From positions 1-8,713 of the forward strand of contig JAFSFN010000189.1 in NCBI GenBank assembly GCA_017435185.1: a stretch of DNA of 8,713 nucleotides. Reading direction: 5' to 3'. Each line of letters begins with the position of its first letter. Positions within the stretch are counted from its first letter, which is position 1. A program made the position numbers and the translations under genes. Positions 1 through 7,153 of this stretch are shown here, in pieces. This stretch comes from Clostridia bacterium. GTDB taxonomy: Bacteria > Bacillota > Clostridia > Christensenellales > CAG-138. The notes under the pieces are model-generated. The model was not told where the DNA came from. It worked only from the letters and a program-made list of their open reading frames with translations, and made no database searches.

Positions 1-165
1 ATCTACAAGAACAATGCATTGCCCAACTACTGCACAACAACTCAGGGTACAATGAACCACTACAGCATGATCTACATGTATGCAAGGATCTTGGACTTCT
101 ATAACACATACGGCTTCTTGCCCGACACAATAGCAGTTCAGCCCTTCAACACATATGAGTTCTAA
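1..165 (+). CDS. C-terminal end of a secreted protein with a PMBR-like tail (5' truncated)
   Basis: Reading frame 1 is open from the first base to a TAA stop at 163-165, giving 54 residues with no start in the window. The peptide holds one LPNY unit (LPNYCTTT), a helix-like stretch (NHYSMIYMYARIL) and a closing GFLPDTIAVQPFNTYEF. It differs at only three residues (Q/E, D/N, N/L) from the last 54 residues of the large lyase ending at 7098. It is therefore the end of a paralogous protein carrying the same terminal repeat module. The likely role is a cell-surface or wall-binding tail on an upstream secreted enzyme or adhesin. The N-terminal part, and so the activity, lies outside the window and cannot be known. 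A strong terminator follows 31 bases after the stop. Confidence 0.9.
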   Translation: MYKNNALPNYCTTTQGTMNHYSMIYMYARILDFYNTYGFLPDTIAVQPFNTYEF

Positions 166-196
166 AAAGGGCATACATTAAATAATGTATATGCAT

Positions 197-228
197 AAAG
201 GAAGCGGCCTTTGGCCGCTTCCTTTTTT
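197..228 (+). terminator. Rho-independent terminator of the upstream gene
   Basis: A perfect 10-bp GC-rich stem (GGAAGCGGCC at 200-209 with GGCCGCTTCC at 213-222) has a TTT loop and six T residues at 223-228. Three A residues at 197-199 can extend the stem against the T run. It lies 31 bases after the TAA stop of the partial gene. It ends that transcript and insulates the large lyase gene downstream. An AT-rich weak hairpin (171-194) precedes it and probably has no separate role. Confidence 0.93.
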
Positions 229-244
229 GTATACAAGCAAAGAC

Positions 245-257
245 AACAACAGTTGTT
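245..257. promoter_or_regulatory. Short inverted repeat upstream of the lyase promoter
   Basis: AACAAC (245-250) and GTTGTT (252-257) form a perfect inverted repeat around a single A. It lies about 35 bases upstream of the candidate -35 box of the lyase gene. A regulator half-site pair is possible, but the arms are short and simple in composition, so chance is a real alternative. Confidence 0.25.
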
Positions 258-290
258 TTTTAGTATAAAAATATATCATTCGTATTCCTC

Positions 291-319
291 TTGATTATGG
301 TTACAGTTTTGTATATCAT
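291..319 (+). promoter_or_regulatory. Candidate sigma-70-type promoter of the lyase gene
   Basis: TTGATT (291-296, four of six matches to TTGACA) is separated by 17 bases from TATCAT (314-319, five of six matches to TATAAT). The predicted transcription start is near 326, giving a 5' leader of about 40 bases. The region upstream (258-285) is very A/T-rich, as in promoters with UP-like elements. GATAAT at 321-326 is an alternative -10 but lacks a well-spaced -35. Confidence 0.5.
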
Positions 320-347
320 TGATAATGAAAAGTAATATTTGAAAAAC

Positions 348-354
348 GGAAAGG
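348..354 (+). promoter_or_regulatory. Ribosome binding site of the lyase gene
   Basis: GGAAAGG ends 12 bases before the ATG at 367. The purine-rich match is moderate and the spacing is on the long side. The start is still well supported, because it gives a complete signal peptide (basic residues RFKR followed by a hydrophobic core) directly from the first codon. Confidence 0.55.
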
Positions 355-366
355 CAGACAGAGCGT

Positions 367-3300
367 ATGAGATTCAAGAGGATAATAAGTGCAGTATTGG
401 TTATATGTTTTTTAATGACCATGCTTCCCATGAACAATGTTTTTGCATCGCAGACAGTTGCGTCAAAGGGTGTTAGCTTAACTACCGATGCGGCATTTTT
501 TGCAAAACTCAATCTAAGTGCATCTGGTTTGGCAAGTGTTAAAAGCGCAGTAAACAGTGGTAATTATACTTCTGCAAAGAGTGCACTGCTTGCATTTTAT
601 AAAGATAAGTTTGCGGATTTGGATGTTTCGTATGCAACAGCAGGAAATTCGAGCTTTAACTTTCTTGCAATGCATGATGCGGTTGCGTTTTCAGAGTATT
701 ATCGCGGCGGCGTCAATATAACATCAAGTACGGCTACGCAATATACCATAAACATAGGCAGCGATGTGGCCGGTGTATATGTTCTCAGTGCAGTTGATCC
801 TTCTACTGATTTTATAGGAATATATTCATCTGAGCATGCTACTGCTTCGTATCGTCCGCAACTTAAATTGTACAATAGCAGCGGAACGCTTCTGAAGACA
901 CTTACTGCAACAGAAGATAATACTGTAAGACCTTCATATGCTGCTTCGAAGTATTGCGATTCTACTATAAATTATGTGAGACATACTGTAAACGCTTCGA
1001 GTTATCTGCCGTATTCGAATGACAGTATGCGAACCTATATAAAGTTTGATACATCTCAAATACCGTCAACCGCAAAAAAGGCGGAACTTGTGGTGTATGC
1101 AAAACTGGGAACAGATAAGACAACTTTGGTTGGTGACCCTATCCATCTTTGCGTAATGGGTGCATATTATAAAGGCTGGAGCGAATCTTCTTTGAGTTGG
1201 AGTTCGCTTGTATCGGGAAATTATCTCGGTCATTTTTCATGGAATGGATTGAGCGGCGGATTTAACTGGAAAAAGCCCTCGGGCACACCTTCTGAATGGC
1301 TTAACTATAATACTCGTTTCTATGAGCTTTCGTCGCTTGTTCAGGCTGCAAACAAGACTACTAATACAACGACAAAGAATTCATACATGACAAAAGTCAA
1401 GAATATGCTTATTGACTTTATTAATGATGCCGGTGCAGGCATTCCTGCAAGCCGTGATATTGAGCCTGCCAACCGCTGTATGGAATTCCCCTATATATAC
1501 AAATGGTTACTTGCGGGCGATTATATAACAGCAGATGAAAATGTAAAGATACTTTCATGGCTGTATGATGAGGCTACATTGCTTTATAATGGTGTTGGTC
1601 TTTTCAGCGGCACATCTACCGTTTTGTCCGACCTTGTTTATACAAACAGAGGCTTTTGGCATGTAGCGGGTCTGTATGACTGCATTGCCTTCTTTAAGGA
1701 ATTTACTGAGAGTACATTGTGGAACAATGTGTTTGCTCCGCGTCTTAAAATAGTCTCTGATACACTTATTCATGATGACGGAAGTTATAATGAAGTTACA
1801 TTCGGTTATCCCGGTTCTGTTGTAGGCTGGTCATCGCATATGTTGGCGTCTATGCGTATTATGGGCGATACTTCAAGCACAGCTTCAAATTTCAGTATAA
1901 AACTTGCAAAAATGGTAAAGTATGTCGTGGACTGCACATATCCCGGCGGTACGCCTCCGCACTGGGGTCAGGGTGGACCCAGTGCAACAAAGACTGTTGT
2001 AACACAATTTCTCAATAGTATCGGCACAACATATGATTATCTGACAGAGGTACAGGAGCTTCGTTATTATCTTAATCACAGTAACGGCACAGAGCCCGAC
2101 ACTTCATCGCAGTATAATGAAATAAAGATAGTAACCGACAGAACGGGTTGGGACAGCACTGACTCCATGATATTCATGAATGCAAAAATAGGCGGAAATC
2201 ATGGCCATAGAGATTCACTTGCACTTCTGTTCTATTATGGCGGAAAGGCATTGCTTACCGATACCGGCATGACCTCATATGATAACTCGCACGCACATTT
2301 TTCATTCCAGAACAGCCGAACAGTATCGCATAACACGATAGAGATAGACTCAACAGCCCAGATATGGAAGCAGAATCTTTCAGATACTGCTCATTTGAGT
2401 GATATAGATATTTCGGCAAATGATTTTGTATCTACAATAACCTCGTGGACAAAGGCTACAACAGGCTTTACACATTACCGCAATGTTGCCTTTATTAAAG
2501 AACTTGGTGACGTTATAATCGTAACGGATAAGGTGGTTCCCGGTGACAGCTCGACACATACATATACACAGAACTGGCACAGCACACCTAACTCTAATGC
2601 GGCTATTGCTTCCGATGTGTATAAAACGGGCACGACCAGCTTTGCATCGGGTTCAAACCTCATAATCGCGCAGACTTATAATCCCAACAATGCATCGCTG
2701 AATGCTTCTATAAGCGCAAGCCTCCAGTCAGGTTATGATTCTTCAAGTGCATCAACCACTACGAAGTTCTTCCAGTACAAGCAGACAAAGGCAGGAACGG
2801 TCACATATAATACGGTGCTTTATCCCAAGGCAGCAGGTTCATCGGCAACTATTGAACCCCAGAAACTCTCTTTGGGCGTAGAAGATGATGTTGCGATGGG
2901 CACAAGAATAGCCATAAACAATGGTGATAACGGCGCAAATGTAATATACTTCTATAATTCGTTTGAAAGCACTCCGTCTAGCCGTACGTTTGGCGGTCAT
3001 ACTACGAATGCTTCTACTGCTGTGATTGGTCTTAACAGTGGCAGCACTGTTTTTGCGTCGATAAGCAATGGCTCGTCGCTTGTGCATAACAGTAAGAATA
3101 TACTTTATGCTCCTGTTAAGGTCTCTGATTTGTCGGCAAGCGTTGACGGTACGACTTTGAAACTGGCAAGTTCACATACAGGTATAGAAGGTATGGAACT
3201 TAAAGCCTACATGTCAGGAACAACATTTACAAGTGTTACTGTCAATGGCTCGGCTGTAGGCTTCACGCAGGCATCAGACGGTACTGTAACGACACAGCCC

Positions 3301-6300
3301 GGTTGCTTCATTGTTGGTTTTGACGGAAGTGATGCGCTTTCGTCTGTTGACTCATGGATAAAGAAGAACGCAACCGCAACCATAGATACGGCAAGCGGTA
3401 TAATGTATGGCAATGCTACTGCAGGCGATCCATACATTGCGCTTGATGCGACCGGTTCAATGCTTAACTACAAGATAAACTCCGGAGATATTATCGAAAT
3501 ACGAGTAAAAAACAAGGTGATCTCCGGTTCAGCTGACGGTATCCAGGTGTTTTATTCAACTACGGGTACAAAGACATATCAGGAAGCCTACAGCATACAC
3601 AAAAAGAGTCTTGACCTTACAACGGGCGCTTATCAGACTATTACGCTTGGCACATTTAAGGCGGCTCATGTAGGCGAAACAATAAATGCTTTGCGTATAG
3701 ACATGTTCAATGCAGGTTCGGGAACTTTTACGGGAACTTATGAGATCGACTATATTTATATAGGTGATCCCGAAAAGGCACCTTCAAAAACAGCCGTGGA
3801 GTCTACGCCGATTCCTACGGTGACGGCAACACCGGCTCCGACTTTTACATTGTCTGAAGCAGTAACTGCACTTTCAAATGCATATGACACATTTGCAAGT
3901 TCGGGAAGTATGCCTGTTATGGTTACGATAAACGGTACAATACTCAATGAAGCAAGCTATACATGGCTTGCGGCAAAAGCCATAAATGCGATAGTCGCAG
4001 GAAGCAGTGCGGCAATAACATATGTTGCGAGCGATGCGCCTTCAGCGGCAAGCGGCAATTTCAGCAGTTATGACAGCTTTGGACATTCAACAATAAACAA
4101 AACCGGATATACCTATGTAACAGAACGTTTTATTACATTTTTTGATGGCGGAATAGGTTCAACCACCGGTGTATTGCCCAACTACACAACTTTTCCCGGA
4201 AGTTCATCAACGAGTTATTCGGGCCAGTTCAGCTATATGCGTGCTGTGGTAGTTTTTGCAAGAGTGCTTAACTATTATAAGAAAAATGGCGTATTGCCCG
4301 ATACAGTGGATGCAGGTATAACCTACACTGCTTTAACTGCAGCTCCTGCAACAGCTACGCCGACGGCAACGCCTACGGCTGTACCGACATCAGTTCCGAG
4401 CGGCAGCTTTACCATTGCAGAGGTTGCCAAGGCGGCGGCGACTGCATTGGAGGGCTATACACAAGGCAATGCATTTTATGTAAGCGGTATTGTAATAGAT
4501 GGCGTGACAGTTTCACAGCCCAACTATTACTATATTGCGGCGCAGGCGATTCAGGATATATACAATAAGAACACAACAGCTGTATATGATAATGCGAGCC
4601 TCAGCGTGAATGTACCGAACATGATAGCGAATTATACGTTCAACTCAGAAGAAGTCAGCCAGAATTTCTATATGAATTTTGCTGTTCGTCAGACCAAATA
4701 TATTGATGGAACAGGTGCAGGCACAGCAGGAGCGTCAGCGTATTATCCGACAACATCTTCCAATGAGAACGGATTCCCCGTAACAGAATATTCAGGTCAG
4801 TTTACTTATGAAGCAGGATTGCTCATGTTTACCCGTATTCTTGCGGCATATTATGCTAATGGCAGTTTGCCTGCAACTGTAGCAGTTTGTTATGTACCTG
4901 CGGTTGAGCAAACAGCAGCACCCACAACAATTGCTCCTACTGCTACACCTACGGTGGCTCCCACAACGACACCGAGTGACAGCTTTACCATTGCAGAGAT
5001 TGCTTCAGCAGCGAAGGCAGCTCTGGAAGGCTATACAAGCGGAACACCCTCCTATAAGGATGGTGTAACAGTTGGTGGCGTCACAGTTGCACAGCAGAAT
5101 TACTATATAATGGCTGCTCAGGCGATTCAGGATATATACAACAAGAACACCACAGCTACATATGCAAACGCAAGCTATCAGTATAATGTACCTGAGATTG
5201 TCGCTAACTACACACTTACAATGACAGACGGCAGTGATGCAACTTCAGTACCACAAGCGTTCTATATGAACTTTGCGATCCGCCAGACAGCTTATGTAAA
5301 TGGTGTAGGCGCAGGCACAGTTGGTGCAATGGCGGCTTACCCGACAACAGACGGCAATGCAAACGGCTTTGCAGTAGCAGATTATACAGGCCAGATGACA
5401 TATGAAGCAGGCTTGCTCATGTTCTCGCGCATACTTGCAGCATATGCAGCAAACGGCTCCTTGCCTGCAAGCGTAGCGCTTGAGTATGTTCCTGCAGTTG
5501 AACAGACAGCAGCACCCACAACAGTCGCTCCTACTGCTACACCAACGGCAACGCCTACCGTGAAACCCACGGCAACACCCACGGTAGCTCCCACAACGGT
5601 GGCTCCGACAACGGCGGCTCCCACAACGGTGGCTCCCACAACGGCGGCTCCGACAGCTACAGCAACGACTGCGCCCACAAGTATTACGTTGCAGAGAAAG
5701 AATGTTCTCTATGCTGCATACAGCATCAACAAGTATCTTTCAAATAACACAGTAACATTCCCGAACTATTCGAGCATAGACGGCAATACCGTTTATATGC
5801 CCGGCGTGCTTGACCTTATTGCACAGGTAATCGTTGATATGAACAACGGTTCAACGGCAGATATTGTAAGGACAACTTTGGTAACTGAAAGCGATATATC
5901 CTACGAGCAGCTCACCGCCGGTACGCTCACAAGGGCTGAGTATGTAGAACTTGCACAGGGCGTTCTCGATTACATCGCAGAGAACGGTACAGCACCCGGT
6001 ATGATGACAACGTCATTGGGTACAGTGTCATTTGAAACAACGTTAAGTATATTGGCAAAAATCGGTACAACAGTGAGAAGTGCGGGCGTGCTTCCCGAAT
6101 CGGTAGAAGTGGAAGCATGGGGAAATCCCTTGCCTGTACCTCCTGAAGTGCACGCAACAGAATTTGAGCTTAATAACGTGTTGTATGCGGCATACAGTGT
6201 CAACAGCTATGTAACAAAGAACAGCAAGTTCCCGAACTATGCTTCCATCGAAGACGAAAAAGTTTATATGTTCGAAGCACTCGGGCTTTTTGCACAGATG

Positions 6301-7098
6301 ATAATCAATTTGAGCGGCGGTGATACAGGTGTTGTAACAAGAAATGATGCAACATTCTTTGAAACCGCATACGAGAACATCACAGGTACAACTCTTACGA
6401 AGACACAGTATGTTAAAGCGGCTCAGGCAGTCCTTAGTGCAGTAAACAGCTCGCCGATATCCGCCGCACCGGGTTTTGTTAACACAGCGGCAGGCGCACT
6501 GTCCTACCAGACGTTGCTCAAGACATTTGCTTCAATAGGTGCAACATACAGAAGCTCAAAGGCTTTGCCTGAAAGTGTAGAAGTTTCGGCATGGACAGCA
6601 ACAACATTGCCCACACCTCCTGCAACAACGGCTACACCAGAGTACACATACCTCAACTTCAAGAATGTTCTTGCAGGTGCAGCACGTGTACAGAGAGAAA
6701 CAGAAGCAATAGAAGCAATGCCCAACTATGTAACAGTCGGAGACAGCAGATTGTATCAGGGAACAATGCTCAGAATGTTTGCAAGCACAGTAGCAAATAT
6801 CAGCAGAGGTAAGGCAATTGACATGCCGCTCATGGAAGTAGCAACACCGTCAAGAATTGCCGCTGAGACGATAACTGCTTGCTCCCTTACAAAGACTGAA
6901 TATATCAGCCTTGCAAACAGAATCGCAGAAACAATCTACAAGAACAATGCGTTGCCCAACTACTGCACAACAACTGAAGGAACAATGAACCACTACAGCA
7001 TGATTTACATGTATGCAAGGATATTGAACTTCTATCTCACATATGGCTTCTTGCCCGATACAATAGCAGTTCAGCCCTTCAACACATACGAGTTCTGA
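367..7098 (+). CDS. Giant secreted heparinase II/III-type polysaccharide lyase with six PMBR-like modules
   Basis: Probable extracellular lyase cleaving a uronic-acid polysaccharide by beta-elimination; the substrate is unknown. Residues 1-27 are a signal peptide with a VFA/SQ cleavage site. Residues about 39-112 and 296-600 form the alpha-helical toroid, with candidate active-site residues N427, E476 and Y481. The metal-site-like HGHRD motif is at 612-616, DTG at 632-634 and HNTIEID at 655-661; all are typical of the heparinase II/III C-terminal domain, which continues as a beta-sandwich to about 975. Residues about 116-282 are a DNRLRE/CBM96-like insertion (TYIKFD at 223-228, GWSESSLSW at 270-278). 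Residues about 980-1135 are another beta-sandwich, carbohydrate-binding-like, ending IDYIYIG. From 1160 to the end are six modules joined by PT-rich linkers, each with two PMBR-like units. There is no LPXTG or SLH, so the modules are the likely anchor. The superfamily is secure; the PL family number is not. Codon use shifts towards C-ending codons in the C-terminal modules. Confidence 0.93.
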   Translation: MRFKRIISAVLVICFLMTMLPMNNVFASQTVASKGVSLTTDAAFFAKLNLSASGLASVKSAVNSGNYTSAKSALLAFYKDKFADLDVSYATAGNSSFNFLAMHDAVAFSEYYRGGVNITSSTATQYTINIGSDVAGVYVLSAVDPSTDFIGIYSSEHATASYRPQLKLYNSSGTLLKTLTATEDNTVRPSYAASKYCDSTINYVRHTVNASSYLPYSNDSMRTYIKFDTSQIPSTAKKAELVVYAKLGTDKTTLVGDPIHLCVMGAYYKGWSESSLSWSSLVSGNYLGHFSWNGLSGGFNWKKPSGTPSEWLNYNTRFYELSSLVQAANKTTNTTTKNSYMTKVKNMLIDFINDAGAGIPASRDIEPANRCMEFPYIYKWLLAGDYITADENVKILSWLYDEATLLYNGVGLFSGTSTVLSDLVYTNRGFWHVAGLYDCIAFFKEFTESTLWNNVFAPRLKIVSDTLIHDDGSYNEVTFGYPGSVVGWSSHMLASMRIMGDTSSTASNFSIKLAKMVKYVVDCTYPGGTPPHWGQGGPSATKTVVTQFLNSIGTTYDYLTEVQELRYYLNHSNGTEPDTSSQYNEIKIVTDRTGWDSTDSMIFMNAKIGGNHGHRDSLALLFYYGGKALLTDTGMTSYDNSHAHFSFQNSRTVSHNTIEIDSTAQIWKQNLSDTAHLSDIDISANDFVSTITSWTKATTGFTHYRNVAFIKELGDVIIVTDKVVPGDSSTHTYTQNWHSTPNSNAAIASDVYKTGTTSFASGSNLIIAQTYNPNNASLNASISASLQSGYDSSSASTTTKFFQYKQTKAGTVTYNTVLYPKAAGSSATIEPQKLSLGVEDDVAMGTRIAINNGDNGANVIYFYNSFESTPSSRTFGGHTTNASTAVIGLNSGSTVFASISNGSSLVHNSKNILYAPVKVSDLSASVDGTTLKLASSHTGIEGMELKAYMSGTTFTSVTVNGSAVGFTQASDGTVTTQPGCFIVGFDGSDALSSVDSWIKKNATATIDTASGIMYGNATAGDPYIALDATGSMLNYKINSGDIIEIRVKNKVISGSADGIQVFYSTTGTKTYQEAYSIHKKSLDLTTGAYQTITLGTFKAAHVGETINALRIDMFNAGSGTFTGTYEIDYIYIGDPEKAPSKTAVESTPIPTVTATPAPTFTLSEAVTALSNAYDTFASSGSMPVMVTINGTILNEASYTWLAAKAINAIVAGSSAAITYVASDAPSAASGNFSSYDSFGHSTINKTGYTYVTERFITFFDGGIGSTTGVLPNYTTFPGSSSTSYSGQFSYMRAVVVFARVLNYYKKNGVLPDTVDAGITYTALTAAPATATPTATPTAVPTSVPSGSFTIAEVAKAAATALEGYTQGNAFYVSGIVIDGVTVSQPNYYYIAAQAIQDIYNKNTTAVYDNASLSVNVPNMIANYTFNSEEVSQNFYMNFAVRQTKYIDGTGAGTAGASAYYPTTSSNENGFPVTEYSGQFTYEAGLLMFTRILAAYYANGSLPATVAVCYVPAVEQTAAPTTIAPTATPTVAPTTTPSDSFTIAEIASAAKAALEGYTSGTPSYKDGVTVGGVTVAQQNYYIMAAQAIQDIYNKNTTATYANASYQYNVPEIVANYTLTMTDGSDATSVPQAFYMNFAIRQTAYVNGVGAGTVGAMAAYPTTDGNANGFAVADYTGQMTYEAGLLMFSRILAAYAANGSLPASVALEYVPAVEQTAAPTTVAPTATPTATPTVKPTATPTVAPTTVAPTTAAPTTVAPTTAAPTATATTAPTSITLQRKNVLYAAYSINKYLSNNTVTFPNYSSIDGNTVYMPGVLDLIAQVIVDMNNGSTADIVRTTLVTESDISYEQLTAGTLTRAEYVELAQGVLDYIAENGTAPGMMTTSLGTVSFETTLSILAKIGTTVRSAGVLPESVEVEAWGNPLPVPPEVHATEFELNNVLYAAYSVNSYVTKNSKFPNYASIEDEKVYMFEALGLFAQMIINLSGGDTGVVTRNDATFFETAYENITGTTLTKTQYVKAAQAVLSAVNSSPISAAPGFVNTAAGALSYQTLLKTFASIGATYRSSKALPESVEVSAWTATTLPTPPATTATPEYTYLNFKNVLAGAARVQRETEAIEAMPNYVTVGDSRLYQGTMLRMFASTVANISRGKAIDMPLMEVATPSRIAAETITACSLTKTEYISLANRIAETIYKNNALPNYCTTTEGTMNHYSMIYMYARILNFYLTYGFLPDTIAVQPFNTYEF
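3844..4320 (+). repeat. Module 1 of the C-terminal PMBR-like array
   Basis: Encodes residues 1160-1318. The first unit begins FTLSEAVTAL and has the central MPVMVTING, a degenerate version of LPNYVTIGG. The second unit holds VLPNYTTFPG followed by a helix (FSYMRAVVVFARVLNYY) and closes with NGVLPDTVDAG. The closing (V/L)LP(D/E)(T/S)V motif recurs in modules 4-6 and at the end of the upstream partial gene. Flanking linkers are PT-rich (PIPTVTATPAPT before, ATPTATPTAVPT after). Confidence 0.7.
4405..4905 (+). repeat. Module 2 of the C-terminal array, close duplicate of module 3
   Basis: Encodes residues 1347-1513, starting SFTIAEVAKAA and ending VAVCYVPAV. It is plainly homologous to module 3 along its whole length: both contain QAIQDIYNKNTTA, YSGQFTYEAGLLMF or TGQMTYEAGLLMF, and NGSLPA. 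A 23-base stretch (4543-4565) is identical to 5119-5141. The LPNY core seen in modules 4-6 is lost or replaced (VSQPNYYYI), so this is a divergent subtype. Confidence 0.7.
4981..5499 (+). repeat. Module 3 of the C-terminal array, close duplicate of module 2
   Basis: Encodes residues 1539-1711, starting SFTIAEIASAA and ending VALEYVPAV. It is six residues longer than module 2, mainly from extra residues in the middle loop (TMTDGSDATSVPQAF against NSEEVSQNF). Both are followed by the same linker start, EQTAAPTT. The module plus its linker therefore appears to have been duplicated as a unit. Confidence 0.7.
5581..5655 (+). repeat. Five tandem 15-bp repeats in the PT-rich linker
   Basis: The unit ACGGTGGCTCCCACA occurs five times end to end (5581-5595, 5596-5610, 5611-5625, 5626-5640, 5641-5655) with one or two base changes per copy. 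Each copy encodes five residues of the form TVAPT or TAAPT. It lies in the longest linker of the protein (about residues 1714-1772), between module 3 and module 4. Being in frame and a multiple of three, copy changes would alter linker length without breaking the gene. Confidence 0.92.
5683..6120 (+). repeat. Module 4 of the C-terminal array, canonical PMBR-like pair
   Basis: Encodes residues 1773-1918 (146 residues). The first unit has NVLYAAYSINKYL then FPNYSSIDGNTVYM and a hydrophobic helix (LDLIAQVIVDMNNG). The second has AEYVELAQGVLDYIAENGTAPGMMTT and closes with VLPESVEVEAW. This helix / (L,F,M)PNY-turn / helix layout matches the general pattern of pseudomurein-binding repeats. Module 5 has exactly the same length. 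Confidence 0.75.
6157..6594 (+). repeat. Module 5 of the C-terminal array, canonical PMBR-like pair
   Basis: Encodes residues 1931-2076 (146 residues, the same as module 4). It shares NVLYAAYS(I/V)N, FPNY(S/A)SI, VYM and the closing LPESVEV(E/S)AW with module 4, indicating tandem duplication. The intervening linkers here are short proline-rich stretches (NPLPVPPEVHA before, TATTLPTPPATTATP after) rather than long PT repeats. Confidence 0.75.
6640..7095 (+). repeat. Module 6, terminal PMBR-like pair shared with the upstream gene
   Basis: Encodes residues 2092-2243. It has the clearest PMBR-like core in both units: AMPNYVTVGDSRLYQ followed by MLRMFASTVANISRG, and ALPNYCTTTEGTMN followed by YSMIYMYARILNFY. 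It ends GFLPDTIAVQPFNTYEF at the stop. The last 165 bases of the gene (6934-7098, including the stop) match 1-165 at 152 of 165 positions by direct comparison. Those two stretches form a direct repeat about 6.9 kb apart. Confidence 0.85.
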
Positions 7099-7107
7099 AA
7101 ACAACAG

Positions 7108-7137
7108 AAAACAGCGGTCAATAAGGCCGCTGTTTTT
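7108..7137 (+). terminator. Rho-independent terminator of the lyase gene
   Basis: AAAACAGCGG (7108-7117) pairs with CCGCTGTTTT (7127-7136). A T-G and a C-G pair extend the stem inwards, leaving an AATAA loop. The stem runs into a T tract, with more T-rich sequence at 7140-7149. It begins 10 bases after the TGA stop, so the lipoprotein gene downstream is probably transcribed separately. Confidence 0.88.
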
Positions 7138-7153
7138 GATTATTTTTTTGTCA

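Noticed and set aside
171..194. AT-rich inverted repeat (GCAT/ATGC and ACATTA/TAATGT) before the first terminator
   Set aside because: It has a two-base loop and a bulge and is almost all A/T, so a stable hairpin is unlikely; the GC-rich terminator next to it explains the region.
321..326. GATAAT as the -10 box for the lyase gene
   Set aside because: No good -35 hexamer lies at 16-18 bases; TTGATT/TATCAT with exact 17-base spacing is the better pair, though GATAAT is not excluded.
5382..5678. Reverse-strand open frame of 98 codons rich in GAAVVGATVVG
   Set aside because: It is the complement of the PT-rich linker; the repeat composition keeps the frame open. It has no signal, domain or ribosome binding site of its own.
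6591..6812. Second forward-strand frame of 73 codons inside the lyase gene
   Set aside because: It is out of frame with the lyase over the start of module 6, with no ribosome binding site or recognisable protein features.
3844..7095. Archaeal (methanogen) origin of the window because of PMBR-like repeats
   Set aside because: TATAAT-type promoters, GC-hairpin-plus-U terminators, a lipobox lipoprotein and a heparinase II/III lyase with clostridial-style linkers all point to a bacterium.
6640..7098. LPXTG-type sortase signal or SLH domains at the lyase C-terminus
   Set aside because: The protein ends in FNTYEF with no LPXTG, no hydrophobic segment and no basic tail. The repeats lack the SLH pattern and carry LPNY cores instead.
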